Shown piece after piece: positions 19,529-29,448 of a stretch of DNA of 64,000 bases. Every line of letters starts with the position of its first letter. Within the stretch, counting starts at the first letter, position 1. The notes under the pieces were generated by a model, which saw nothing but the letters and a program-made list of their open reading frames with translations, searched no databases and had not been told where the DNA came from. Location: assembly GCA_030167125.1 (NCBI GenBank), contig CP126531.1:1-64000 (forward strand), written 5' to 3'. The translations under genes were made by a program, and so were the position numbers. Source of the DNA: Rhodanobacteraceae bacterium (GTDB lineage: Bacteria; Pseudomonadota; Gammaproteobacteria; Xanthomonadales; Rhodanobacteraceae).

Positions 19529-20505
19529 CCTTCGCATGGCCATGGATGTTCCTGCTGCTGCCCTTGCCGTGGCTGGCCTGGAAGTTCCTGCCGGCCGCCG
19601 CACCGGGCGTGGCGTTGCGCCTGCCGCAGCCGGTTGTGCTCGCGCCACACGCGACTGTCGCCCGCGTCCGCGGTTGGCGCGTGTGGATCGCGGCCTGCGC
19701 ATGGATCCTGCTGGTGTGCGCCGCGGCGCGTCCGCAACAGCCGGCGCCGCCGCAGGCGATCACGCACACCGGCCGCGCGTTGATGCTGGCGGTCGATTGC
19801 TCCGGCAGCATGGCGATCGAGGACATGCGTTTCGGCGACACGGTGGTCAGCCGCTTCGCCGCGGTGAAGGCGATCGCGCAGCGTTTCATCAAGCTGCGCT
19901 CCGGCGACGACGTCGGCCTGATCCTGTTCGGAACCCAGGCTTACCTGATGACGCCGATGACGTTCGATGTCGACGCGGTCGCGAAACAGATGGGCGGCGC
20001 CGCGGTCGGACTGGCCGGACGCGAGACCGCGATCGGCGACGCCATCGTGCTCGCGGTCAAGCACTTGTCGGCGCTGCCTGCACGCGCGCGCGTGCTGGTG
20101 TTGCTGACCGATGGTGTCAACACCGCGGGAAGCGTGGCACCGCTGGACGCCGCCAGGTTGGCGAAGGCCGCGGGCGTGCGCGTCTACACGATCGGCGTGG
20201 GTTCCAGCGGGCAGGCTTTCAACGCGTTCGGTTTCCAGTTCGCGGCACCGGACAACCAACTGGACATCCAGGCGTTGACGCAGATCGCCGACACGACGGG
20301 CGGCCAGTTCTTCCGCGCATCGGACGGCGATCAGCTCGCCGCGGCGTATCAGGCGATCGACGCGCTGGAGCCGCTGGCGACCGGCCGTTCGCTTTTGCGT
20401 CCCGACCACGAGTGGTATCCGTGGCCGCTGGCGTTGGCGCTGTTGCTCGGTTGCGCGCTGCTGCCGTGGCGCAGCTTGCGCGCGCGCAGGACGGTGGCCG
20501 CATGA
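19525..20505 (+). CDS. batA: BatA-like von Willebrand factor A membrane protein
   Basis: 326 residues. Two N-terminal membrane segments flank the PAAAPGVALRLPQPVVL loop. The vWA domain starts at LMLAVDCSGSMAIEDM, with an intact MIDAS DxSxS (D-C-S-G-S). It continues through the MIDAS threonine region LAGRETAIGDAI and the strand VLVLLTDGVNTAG. A final membrane helix (WPLALALLLGCALLPW) anchors the C-terminus. The domain faces the periplasm and should bind a divalent metal. It is the metal-competent member of the pair with the next gene. Bat proteins were named for aerotolerance in Bacteroides; here the role is inferred as envelope stress. Confidence 0.9.
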   Translation: MTFAWPWMFLLLPLPWLAWKFLPAAAPGVALRLPQPVVLAPHATVARVRGWRVWIAACAWILLVCAAARPQQPAPPQAITHTGRALMLAVDCSGSMAIEDMRFGDTVVSRFAAVKAIAQRFIKLRSGDDVGLILFGTQAYLMTPMTFDVDAVAKQMGGAAVGLAGRETAIGDAIVLAVKHLSALPARARVLVLLTDGVNTAGSVAPLDAARLAKAAGVRVYTIGVGSSGQAFNAFGFQFAAPDNQLDIQALTQIADTTGGQFFRASDGDQLAAAYQAIDALEPLATGRSLLRPDHEWYPWPLALALLLGCALLPWRSLRARRTVAA

Positions 20506-22376
20506 ACGCGTTCGAGATGCCGCTGCATTTCCTGCGCCCGTGGTGGTGGCTGGCACTGCTGCCGTTGCCGCCGGTGCTGTGGATGCTCGTGAGGCATGGC
20601 GATGGCCGCGCCGCGCTGGCGAAGCTGGCCGATGCCGCGCTGCTGCCGCATCTGCTCAGCGATGGCGGCTCACGCAGGCGGCTTGCGTTGGGCCTGGTCG
20701 CGGCGGCGTGGCTGCTCTGCGTGGCCGCGCTGTCCGGACCGGCCTGGCAGAAGGCGCCGGCGCCGCTGTACGTCAATGGCGCGGCGCGCGTGGTGGTGTT
20801 GTCGCTTTCGGACGACATGCTGGCGCAGGACGTGCAGCCGGACCGCATGACCCGCGCACGTTTCGCGGTGCGCGACCTGTTGAACGATGCAGGCGATGCG
20901 CGCACGGCGCTGGTGGCGTATGCGGGTGCCGCGTTCACCGTCGCGCCGCTGACGGACGACAAGAACACCATCCTCAACCTGCTGCAGGCGCTCAAGCCCG
21001 ACGTGATGCCGGTGCCCGGCAACGACGCCGCGGCGGGCATTCGCCAAGGCACCGAGTTGCTCCAGCAGGCCCACGCGAAGGGCGGAGAAATCGTGCTGGT
21101 GACCGACACCGCCGATGACGCCGCGCTTGCGCAGGCGAAAGCCGCGCGCGCGAAGGGCATCCGCGTCGACGTGCTCGGCATCGGCACCCGCGAGGGCGCG
21201 CCGGTGCCGCAGCGCGGCGGCGGCTTCGCCAGCGGATCGGGCGGCACGCTGATGGCGCGGCGTGACGATGCGGCGTTGCGCGCGGTGGCTGACGCCGGTG
21301 GCGGCCGCTACGTGGCATTGCAGGCGGACGGCACGGGTGCGTCCGTATTCGCCGCGCCGGTGGCGGAAGCGGGACACTCGACCCGCGCTGAGCGTGCACA
21401 GGTGTGGCGCGACGGCGGCATCTGGCTGCTGCCCATGTTGCTGATCCTCGCGGCGCTGGCGTTCCGGCGCGGCTGGTTGCTGGTTTTCGCGCTGCTGGTG
21501 TTGCCCATCGGCATGCCGAAAGCACACGCGGCCACTTGGGATTCGCTGTGGGCGAATCGCGACCAGCGCGCGTTGCAGGCGTTGCAGCGCGGCGATGCCG
21601 CGCAAGCGCAAAAACTCGCGACCACGCCCGGCGTGCGTGGCGCCGCGGATTACCGCGCGGGCCATTACGCCGAGGCCGCCAAGGCCTTCGCGCAAGGCGA
21701 CGGCGCGCGCGCGCGTTACAACCTCGGCAACGCGTTGGCGAAGCAGGGCGAATACGAAAAGGCCATCACGGCTTACAAGCAAGCCTTGCAACGCGATCCG
21801 GACATGGCGGATGCGCGCGCCAATCTCGATGCCGTGGAAGACTGGCTGAAGCAACATCAACAACATTCGCCCCGGTCAGGACAACAAAACAGCAACGGGC
21901 AGCCGTCCTCGTCGTCGGGCGGCGGTTCGTCCAGTCCGAACAACGGAAAGGATTCCGGAAAATCCGGGGCGCAGCACGGCGCTGCATCGTCCACGCCGCA
22001 AGCCTCGTCGGCGACCGGCGCGGACAACGCCGCCGGCAGGCAGGACTCGCAGCAAGGCAACGCCGGCGCGGCGCAGCAGGATCATGCTGCATCGGCCGCC
22101 GAGGCCGCCAAACAACAACGCCAGGCGCAACAGGCGGAGCAGGCGCTCGCGCGCGAGTTGCAGCAAGCGCAAGGAACAAAGCGTTCTGGAAAACAGGGCA
22201 ATGCAAACGCCTTCGCGCTCGGCGAAGATGCACCGAAACAGGACGGCCAGTTCGACGCGCAACAACGCGCGATGTTGAACGCGGTGCCGGACGATCCGGG
22301 CGCGCTGCTGCGCCGCAAGTTCCGGCTGGAGTGGGAACAGCGCAACGGCCGTCCGCCGGAGGACCCGCAGCAATGA
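20502..22376 (+). CDS. batB: BatB/BatC fusion: vWA domain plus TPR region
   Basis: 624 residues. N-terminal membrane helices are followed by a vWA domain whose first strand reads VVVLSLSDDMLAQD. The MIDAS DxSxS is therefore replaced by S-L-S-D-D and metal binding is probably lost. The rest of the fold is kept (EIVLVTDTADDAALAQAK). Two further membrane helices precede a TPR pair around ARYNLGNALAKQGEYEKAIT. The roughly 170 C-terminal residues are a Gln/Ser/Ala/Asn-rich low-complexity tail ending in a conserved RRKFRLEWEQRNGRPP. In many genomes BatB and the TPR protein BatC are separate; here they are one chain. Overlaps both neighbours by four bases. Confidence 0.88.
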   Translation: MNAFEMPLHFLRPWWWLALLPLPPVLWMLVRHGDGRAALAKLADAALLPHLLSDGGSRRRLALGLVAAAWLLCVAALSGPAWQKAPAPLYVNGAARVVVLSLSDDMLAQDVQPDRMTRARFAVRDLLNDAGDARTALVAYAGAAFTVAPLTDDKNTILNLLQALKPDVMPVPGNDAAAGIRQGTELLQQAHAKGGEIVLVTDTADDAALAQAKAARAKGIRVDVLGIGTREGAPVPQRGGGFASGSGGTLMARRDDAALRAVADAGGGRYVALQADGTGASVFAAPVAEAGHSTRAERAQVWRDGGIWLLPMLLILAALAFRRGWLLVFALLVLPIGMPKAHAATWDSLWANRDQRALQALQRGDAAQAQKLATTPGVRGAADYRAGHYAEAAKAFAQGDGARARYNLGNALAKQGEYEKAITAYKQALQRDPDMADARANLDAVEDWLKQHQQHSPRSGQQNSNGQPSSSSGGGSSSPNNGKDSGKSGAQHGAASSTPQASSATGADNAAGRQDSQQGNAGAAQQDHAASAAEAAKQQRQAQQAEQALARELQQAQGTKRSGKQGNANAFALGEDAPKQDGQFDAQQRAMLNAVPDDPGALLRRKFRLEWEQRNGRPPEDPQQ

Positions 22377-24136
22377 TGCGCCGATGGTGGATCGTCCTGC
22401 TGGTGTTGCTGGCACCGCTCGCGCAGGCCGCAACGGTGCACGCGTTCCTCGATCGCAGCCATGTGAGCCTCGGCGATACCGTGACGCTCAACATCCAGTC
22501 GAGCGATCCGATCGGCACGCCCGACCTGTCGCCGCTGCAACAGGATTTCCAGGTGCTCGGCACCTCGAACTCCAGCAGCGTGCAGATCGTCAACGGTACG
22601 ACCACACGTTCCGTGCAACTCGGTATCGCGCTGAAGCCGCTGCACGCGGGCACCATCACGATTCCATCGCTGGACGTGGGCGGCGCCAAGACGCAGCCGC
22701 TGAGCCTGCAGGTCGGCGCGGCGCCGTCGGGCGGCAGCGGGCGGACGGGCGATCCCGTGTTCATGGAAACCAGCGTGCTGTCGAGCTCGCCTTACGTGGA
22801 CGAGCAGACGGTCTACACGGTGCGATTGTTCTATCTGCCGGGCGTCAACGGCTCGCTGGGCGATCCCAGCGCCGACGGCGCCGATCTGATCAGGCTCGAC
22901 CGCGACCACAGTTACATGGTCGATCGCGACGGTTACGCCTACAAGGTGATCGAGTACAGCTGGGCGCTGATTCCGCAGCGCGCAGGCGCGATCGTGGTGC
23001 GCGGCCCGACGTTCCAGGGCGACCGGCTCGCGGCCGGCAATCCCGGCGCGTGGTTCAACAACCCGAACGCGTTGCTCAACAATCCGAACGCACTGTTGAA
23101 CGGTCCGTTTCCCGGCATCGGTGCGCCGGTCAGCGCAACCGCTCCGGTGACGCGCATCGACGCGCGTGCGGCGCCCGCCGCCGCGGGCAAACCGTGGCTG
23201 CCCGCGCGCGACGTGCAACTGAAGCTGACGGGATTGCCCGCCAACGGCGAACTGACCGCGGGCGTGCCATTGACGGTGACGCTGAGCATCAGCGCGACGG
23301 GCCAACCCGCCGATGCCTTGCCGGAACCCGAATTGCCCGCGATCGCAGGCGCGCGCGTGTATCCGGACCAGACACGCGACAGCACCGACGACAGCGGCCA
23401 GTGGCTGCAAGGCACGCGCACGCGCAGCTTCGCGATCGTGCCGCAGCGCGACGGCACGTTGTCGCTGCCGGCCATCACGTTGAACTGGTGGGACGTCGCG
23501 CACGATCGCGCGCAGCAGGCGAGCGTGCCTGCACGGACCTTGTACGTCAGCGGCGCCGTGGCGGGCGCGTCATCGAGTACGCCGCCGCAGTCCGTGCAGC
23601 CGATCGTCCGAAACGCGCCCACGCCGCCGTCCACCACGCCGGCGAGTGCACTGGTACGCGGTACACAAACCGTGTGGCGCGTCATCGCGCTGGCGAGCCT
23701 GGTGCTGTGGGTGATGGTGATTGTCGCGGCTGCAGCGTGGTGGTGGATGCGGCGGGAGCAGCGCAGGCCGGTTCCGCCTCGCGCCGGCGTCGCGATCGAC
23801 GAAGCACCGCAAGATCATCGCGCGCTGCGGAAAGCGGCGCTCGATGCGGCACGTGGCCATGACGCCGCGGCATGCGAACACGCGCTGCTCGCGTGGGCGC
23901 GCGCCCGCCGTCCTGACATCGTCAACATGGCTGCGCTGCGGGCGGCGCTCCGCGACTCGGCGCAGCGCGACGCACTGGATGCGTTGCAGCGTGCGCGTTG
24001 GCAGGGCGGTGACAGCGCTGCCGCGTGCGCCTCGGTGGCGGATGTCTTCCCGCGCGGATTCGCGTGGCGCGAAGATGAAAAATCCGCGTGCGGCAAACAC
24101 GATGATTTGCCGCCACTGTATCCCTCGCGCGATTGA
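22373..24136 (+). CDS. batD: BatD-like oxygen-tolerance protein
   Basis: 587 residues. The signal peptide MMRRWWIVLLVLLAPLAQA is followed by tandem Ig-like beta domains, beginning ATVHAFLDRSHVSLGDTVTL, typical of the BatD family. A short internal repeat NNPNALL occurs twice at about residues 224-240. One membrane helix lies near residues 440-460 (VIALASLVLWVMVIVAAAAW), with a cytoplasmic helical tail. The long beta-rich part should be periplasmic and is thought to interact with the vWA proteins. It is the last gene of the coupled operon. Confidence 0.88.
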   Translation: MMRRWWIVLLVLLAPLAQAATVHAFLDRSHVSLGDTVTLNIQSSDPIGTPDLSPLQQDFQVLGTSNSSSVQIVNGTTTRSVQLGIALKPLHAGTITIPSLDVGGAKTQPLSLQVGAAPSGGSGRTGDPVFMETSVLSSSPYVDEQTVYTVRLFYLPGVNGSLGDPSADGADLIRLDRDHSYMVDRDGYAYKVIEYSWALIPQRAGAIVVRGPTFQGDRLAAGNPGAWFNNPNALLNNPNALLNGPFPGIGAPVSATAPVTRIDARAAPAAAGKPWLPARDVQLKLTGLPANGELTAGVPLTVTLSISATGQPADALPEPELPAIAGARVYPDQTRDSTDDSGQWLQGTRTRSFAIVPQRDGTLSLPAITLNWWDVAHDRAQQASVPARTLYVSGAVAGASSSTPPQSVQPIVRNAPTPPSTTPASALVRGTQTVWRVIALASLVLWVMVIVAAAAWWWMRREQRRPVPPRAGVAIDEAPQDHRALRKAALDAARGHDAAACEHALLAWARARRPDIVNMAALRAALRDSAQRDALDALQRARWQGGDSAAACASVADVFPRGFAWREDEKSACGKHDDLPPLYPSRD

Positions 24137-24148
24137 CGCGCGGAACCT

Positions 24149-24691
24149 TCAGGACGCGATATCGACGCGCAGCCGCGCGGCCGCGTCGCGCCATGCCTGC
24201 GCCATGCCACGGTCGAACGCGCACAGGATGATGCGGTGCGGCGTGCGCGTGCGGTGTTGTTCTTCGGCCAGCACGGCCAGCGCCACGCCCGCCGCGGCAT
24301 CGCGCGGATAGCCGTACACGCCGCAACTGATCGCGGGGAACGCAAGGCTGTCGATCGCGTGTTCGCGCGCGAGTTCCAGCACGTTGCGATGGCAAGCCGC
24401 CAGCAGCGCAGGTTCGTCGCGTTCGCCGCCGCGCCAGACCGGCCCGGCGGTGTGGATCACGAAGCGCGCGGGCAAGTCGAAGCCGGGCGTGATGCGCGCT
24501 TCGCCGGTCGGACAGCGCACGCCGGCGCGCACTTCCGGGACCGCGCGGCAGGCTTCCAGCAGCCGCGGGCCGGCGGCGTGATGGATGGCGCCATCGACCC
24601 CGCCGCCACCCAGCAGCGTCTCGTTCGCCGCGTTGACGATCGCATCGACGCGCAGCGTGGTGATGTCGGCCTGGATGATCTCGATACGCAT
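24149..24691 (-). CDS. Macrodomain protein (O-acetyl-ADP-ribose deacetylase, YmdB type)
   Basis: 180 residues forming a single macrodomain. Diagnostic motifs are DAIVNAANETLLGGGGVDGA with the ADP-ribose binding Asn-Ala-Ala-Asn and Gly-rich loop, VIHTAGPVW, and FPAISCGVYGYP. The order and spacing match the MacroD/YmdB class, which hydrolyses O-acetyl-ADP-ribose and mono-ADP-ribosyl groups. It starts at the ATG at 24691. It lies convergent to batD with only 12 bases between the stop codons, and a small hairpin repeat separates it from mscL upstream. Confidence 0.93.
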   Translation of the reverse strand: MRIEIIQADITTLRVDAIVNAANETLLGGGGVDGAIHHAAGPRLLEACRAVPEVRAGVRCPTGEARITPGFDLPARFVIHTAGPVWRGGERDEPALLAACHRNVLELAREHAIDSLAFPAISCGVYGYPRDAAAGVALAVLAEEQHRTRTPHRIILCAFDRGMAQAWRDAAARLRVDIAS

Positions 24692-24697
24692 GATTTT

Positions 24698-24721
24698 CCT
24701 TCCCCCGCAAGCGGGGGAAGG
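24698..24721. repeat. Short perfect hairpin between mscL and the macrodomain gene
   Basis: An 11-bp perfect stem, CCTTCCCCCGC (24698-24708) with GCGGGGGAAGG (24711-24721), related to the CCCCCTTC family but with a different loop. Confidence 0.7.
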
Positions 24722-24758
24722 TGCCGAAGGCGGATGGGGCGCTTGTGCGGCGTCTTGA

Positions 24759-25160
24759 TCAGGTCGAGCGCTGCTTCAACAGATCGCGAATCTCGGTCAG
24801 CAGCACCACGTCCGCCGGCGGCGCCGGTGGCGGAGCATCGTCCTTCTTCGGGTGCAGGCGTTCGATCAGTTTGATCACGACGAAAATCGACAGCGCGATG
24901 ATCAGGAACGTGATGATGGTGTTGATGAAAGCACCGTAATGGATCGCCACCACCTTCTTGGGGTCGGGAGAATCCTGGATGATCCACTTCAGGTTGGAGA
25001 AATCGATGCCGCCCGTGATCCAGCCGATCGGCGGCATGATGACGTCGTTGACCAGCGACGTGACGATCTTGCCGAACGCGCCACCGATGACCACGGCGAC
25101 GGCCAGGTCGACCACATTGCCGCGCATGATGAACGCCTTGAAGTCTTTCGCGAAGCTCAT
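24759..25160 (-). CDS. mscL: Large-conductance mechanosensitive channel MscL
   Basis: 133 residues from the ATG at 25160. It starts [20 protein letters not shown] with the amphipathic S1 helix. TM1 is [18 protein letters not shown], followed by [20 protein letters not shown]2 is [20 protein letters not shown]. The cytoplasmic helix [10 protein letters not shown] closes the protein. All match the pentameric MscL family in order and length. The channel opens under membrane tension to release solutes during hypo-osmotic shock. A Pro/Asp/Lys linker ([16 protein letters not shown]) joins TM2 to the last helix. Confidence 0.96.
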   Translation of the reverse strand: MSFAKDFKAFIMRGNVVDLAVAVVIGGAFGKIVTSLVNDVIMPPIGWITGGIDFSNLKWIIQDSPDPKKVVAIHYGAFINTIITFLIIALSIFVVIKLIERLHPKKDDAPPPAPPADVVLLTEIRDLLKQRST

Positions 25161-25258
25161 TGCGTACTCCTTCTCTGGAATGGGCCGGTGCCTCCCCTGC
25201 CGCGTCGCGGCGCGCCCATTTAGGCACTCCCGCGGGCGCCGCGCAAGCCGCCGCGCGT

Positions 25259-25948
<690 letters not shown>

Positions 25949-25995
25949 GCAATGGCTCCGTGGGGACGGGTGATTGTAGGCTTCAACCGGGCGCA

Positions 25996-26007
25996 TGACA
26001 GCTGTCA
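25996..26007. promoter_or_regulatory. Perfect 12-bp palindrome, candidate operator
   Basis: TGACAGCTGTCA lies in the divergent region between the FAH gene and the first adaptor gene, 97 bases before the adaptor GTG. Its position suits a repressor or activator site for either gene. No regulator gene lies next to it. Confidence 0.4.
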
Positions 26008-26103
26008 GGCGCAACGCTTGATGGCTGGCGGTGGCGGGTGTGCGAGTCGCGCGGCAAGCTGTGTCACACTTGCGCGGACGACTTTGCGCGCACGGGGACG
26101 ACG

Positions 26104-27345
26104 GTGAACGACGAGAAGTCCAGCCACGACTTGCTGCACGAATTGCGCATCGATCGCGCGCAGCGCGACGATGAAGCGCGTCCGCGCTGGCCGTGGATCG
26201 TCGGCGCGCTGGTCGTGGTGCTGCTGCTTGCCGGTGGCGTCGCGGCGTTCGCATTGCGCGGGCACGCGGCGACCGTCGAAACCAGCACCGCGGTGGCGGC
26301 GGCATCCAGCAACGATGCGGCGGTGCTGCAGGCGACCGGCTACGTGGTCGCGCGGCGGCAGGCCACCATTTCGGCGCAGATCATCGGCACGCTCACCGAG
26401 GTGTCGGTGGACGAGGGCGCGCATGTCAAGCAGGGGCAGATCCTCGCGCGGCTCGATCCGACGGCGTACCAGGCGCAGCTCGATTCGGCCAAGGCGCAGT
26501 ACGCGGCCGCGCAGGCCGGCGTCGCCAGGGCGCGCGCCACCTTGCAGCAGGATCGCGCCAACGCTGCGCGCATGAACGCGGTGGTCGCGCGCGGTTACGT
26601 GTCGAAGCAGGACGCGCAGCAGGCCAACACGCTGGTGGACACCGACGAGGCCGCGCTCGACGCCGCGATCAAGCAGGCGCAGGCCGCGAAGGACCAGGTG
26701 CGCGCGGCGCAGGTCAACGTGGACTTCACCATCATACGCGCGCCGTTCGATGGCGTGGTCACCGACAAGGCGGCCGAAGTGGGCGAAATCGTGTCGCCGT
26801 ACACCTCGGGCGGTGGCGGCATTGCGGGCGGCCTCGCGACCATCGTCGACATGAATTCGCTGGAAGTTGACGTCGACGTCAACGAGGCCTACATCAGCCG
26901 CGTCGTGCCCGGCATGCCGGTCGAAGCGGTGCTGGATGCGTATCCCGACTGGAATATTCCCGCGCACGTGATCGCGATCATTCCGAGCGCGGACAAGAGC
27001 AAGGCCACGGTGAAGGTGCGCATCGCGGTGGACCAGAAGGATCCGCGCATCATTCCGCAGATGGGCGTTCGCGTGTCGTTCCTCGAAAAGCAGGACGCCA
27101 ACCGCAAACCATTGCCAGGCGTGCTGGTGCCGAAGTCCGCGATCGTGCAGCGCGACGGCAAGGACGTGGTGTTCGTGGTGAAGGACGGCCATGCCGAGCG
27201 CACGGCGGTGACGACCGGCGCGGATTTCTCGGATTTGAAACAGGTGACGCAGGGTTTGAGCGCGGGCGCGGAAGTGGTGACCACGCCGTCCGCGGATTTG
27301 AAGGATGGCGAGAAGGTGCAGGTGAAAGCCGGCGGCAGCCAATAA
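26104..27345 (+). CDS. Periplasmic adaptor (membrane fusion) protein of a MacAB-like exporter
   Basis: 413 residues from a GTG at 26104; earlier in-frame codons lack the family start. A cytoplasmic N-terminus (about 35 residues, charged) is followed by one membrane helix (WIVGALVVVLLLAGGVAAFA). The lipoyl half-motifs (GYVVARRQATISAQIIGTL and the later FTIIRAPFDGVVTDKAAEVG) flank a helical hairpin (residues about 145-215). A beta-barrel and membrane-proximal domain complete the HlyD/MacA architecture. It should span the periplasm and couple the ATPase-permease genes downstream (27536-30762) to an outer-membrane channel. No TolC gene is nearby. A MITE-like repeat lies between this gene and the ATPase. 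Confidence 0.9.
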   Translation: MNDEKSSHDLLHELRIDRAQRDDEARPRWPWIVGALVVVLLLAGGVAAFALRGHAATVETSTAVAAASSNDAAVLQATGYVVARRQATISAQIIGTLTEVSVDEGAHVKQGQILARLDPTAYQAQLDSAKAQYAAAQAGVARARATLQQDRANAARMNAVVARGYVSKQDAQQANTLVDTDEAALDAAIKQAQAAKDQVRAAQVNVDFTIIRAPFDGVVTDKAAEVGEIVSPYTSGGGGIAGGLATIVDMNSLEVDVDVNEAYISRVVPGMPVEAVLDAYPDWNIPAHVIAIIPSADKSKATVKVRIAVDQKDPRIIPQMGVRVSFLEKQDANRKPLPGVLVPKSAIVQRDGKDVVFVVKDGHAERTAVTTGADFSDLKQVTQGLSAGAEVVTTPSADLKDGEKVQVKAGGSQ

Positions 27346-27366
27346 CTTCACCGCAAACTTTCAGGT

Positions 27367-27518
27367 CGTCATCCCCGCGGAAGCGGGACTGCGAAGGCAG
27401 GGATGCCGGAGCGAACATCGGCGAAGCCGATGGCCCGGAGGGCGAGCCGCGGATGCGGCGAGTCTTCCAGCGACTTAAAACACAAAGACACTGGATTCCC
27501 GCCTGCGCGGGAATGACG
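27367..27518. repeat. MITE-like element bounded by CGTCAT(C/T)CCCGCG inverted repeats
   Basis: A 152-bp element. Left arm CGTCATCCCCGCG (27367-27379) pairs with right arm CGCGGGAATGACG (27506-27518), 12 of 13 positions. It sits inside an operon between the adaptor and ATPase genes and shares its GCCCGGAGGGCGAG-type core with the element at 63137-63302 in the opposite sense. Confidence 0.75.
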
Positions 27519-27535
27519 AGCTACAGGAGATAGCC

Positions 27536-28258
<723 letters not shown>

Positions 28259-28272
28259 ACGGGAGTGACGCA

Positions 28273-29436
28273 ATGAAATACTTCAATCTGGTCTGGAGCG
28301 CGCTGTTCCGGCGCAAGACGCGGACGATCTTTACGCTGATTTCGATCATCGCGGCGTTCCTGCTGTTCGGTCTGCTCAACGCGGTGCGCGTGGCGTTCAC
28401 CAGCGGCAGCGACAGCCTTGCCGGCAACGAGCGGCTGGTCGTGGCGTCGCGGTTCTCGATCATGACCGGCCTGCCGGAAAGCCTGAAGACGCGCATCGCG
28501 AATATCCCCGGCGTCGAGGGCGTGGGCCACGAGAACTGGTTCGGCGGTGTCTATCAGGATCCGAAGAACTTTGTCTTCAGCTTTGCGGTGGACGAGGATT
28601 ATCTCGCCACCAACTCCGACATCCTGCTGACGCCCGCGCAGCGCACGGCGTTCGCGAATACCCAGGATGGCGCGCTGGTGGGCGAAACGCTGGCGAAGCG
28701 TTACAACTGGAAGGTCGGCCAGCAGATTCCGTTGCAGTCCACGATCTTCCCGCGCAAGAACGGCGACAAGACCTGGCCGTTCACCATCGTCGGCATCTAC
28801 AAGGTTTCCAAGGATGCGCCGAACGGTGCCGACCAGATGTTCTTCCTGCACTGGAAGTATTTCGATGAAGCCAACATGTACAGCCAGCACACGGTGGGCT
28901 GGTACGTGGTGAAGCTGAAGGACGCGAAGGACGCCGACAAGGTGGCGCAGGCGATCGACGCTCTGTCGACCAATTCCGACCACGAAACCAAGACCCAGAC
29001 CGCCAACGCGTTCAATGCATCCTTCGCCAAGCAGATCGGCAACATCGGACTGATCGTTGAGGCGATCATGGCAGCGGTGTTCTTCACGCTGATCCTGTTG
29101 ACCGGCAACACCATGGCGCAGGCGGTGCGCGAGCGCATCCCGGAACTCGCGGTGCTGAAGACGATCGGGTTCTCGAACCGCAGCGTGCTCGCGCTGGTGC
29201 TGGCCGAAGCGATCTTGCTGCTGTTGATCGGCGGCGTGATCGGCCTGGGCATCGCCAGCGTGCTGGCGCCCGCGCTCGCCAAGGGCAGCGGTGGGATGAT
29301 CCAGTTGCCGCCCATCGGCTGGCTGATCTGGATCGAGGGTGCGGTGTTGATGATCGTGATCGGCATCGTGGTCGGCGTGTTGCCCGCATTGCGCGGCATG
29401 CGCCTGAAGATCGTCGATGCTCTCGCTGGACGATAA
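28273..29436 (+). CDS. ABC transporter permease (FtsX/MacB family)
   Basis: 387 residues. The N-terminal membrane helix (IFTLISIIAAFLLFGLLNAV) is followed by a periplasmic MacB_PCD-type domain of about 230 residues. Three C-terminal helices follow, with the conserved cytoplasmic loop motif ERIPELAVLKTIGFSNRSVL, which is the coupling region of FtsX-family permeases. Fourteen bases separate it from the ATPase and 12 from the next permease. It probably forms a heterodimer with the following protein. Confidence 0.92.
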   Translation: MKYFNLVWSALFRRKTRTIFTLISIIAAFLLFGLLNAVRVAFTSGSDSLAGNERLVVASRFSIMTGLPESLKTRIANIPGVEGVGHENWFGGVYQDPKNFVFSFAVDEDYLATNSDILLTPAQRTAFANTQDGALVGETLAKRYNWKVGQQIPLQSTIFPRKNGDKTWPFTIVGIYKVSKDAPNGADQMFFLHWKYFDEANMYSQHTVGWYVVKLKDAKDADKVAQAIDALSTNSDHETKTQTANAFNASFAKQIGNIGLIVEAIMAAVFFTLILLTGNTMAQAVRERIPELAVLKTIGFSNRSVLALVLAEAILLLLIGGVIGLGIASVLAPALAKGSGGMIQLPPIGWLIWIEGAVLMIVIGIVVGVLPALRGMRLKIVDALAGR

Positions 29437-29448
29437 AGGAACGCACAC

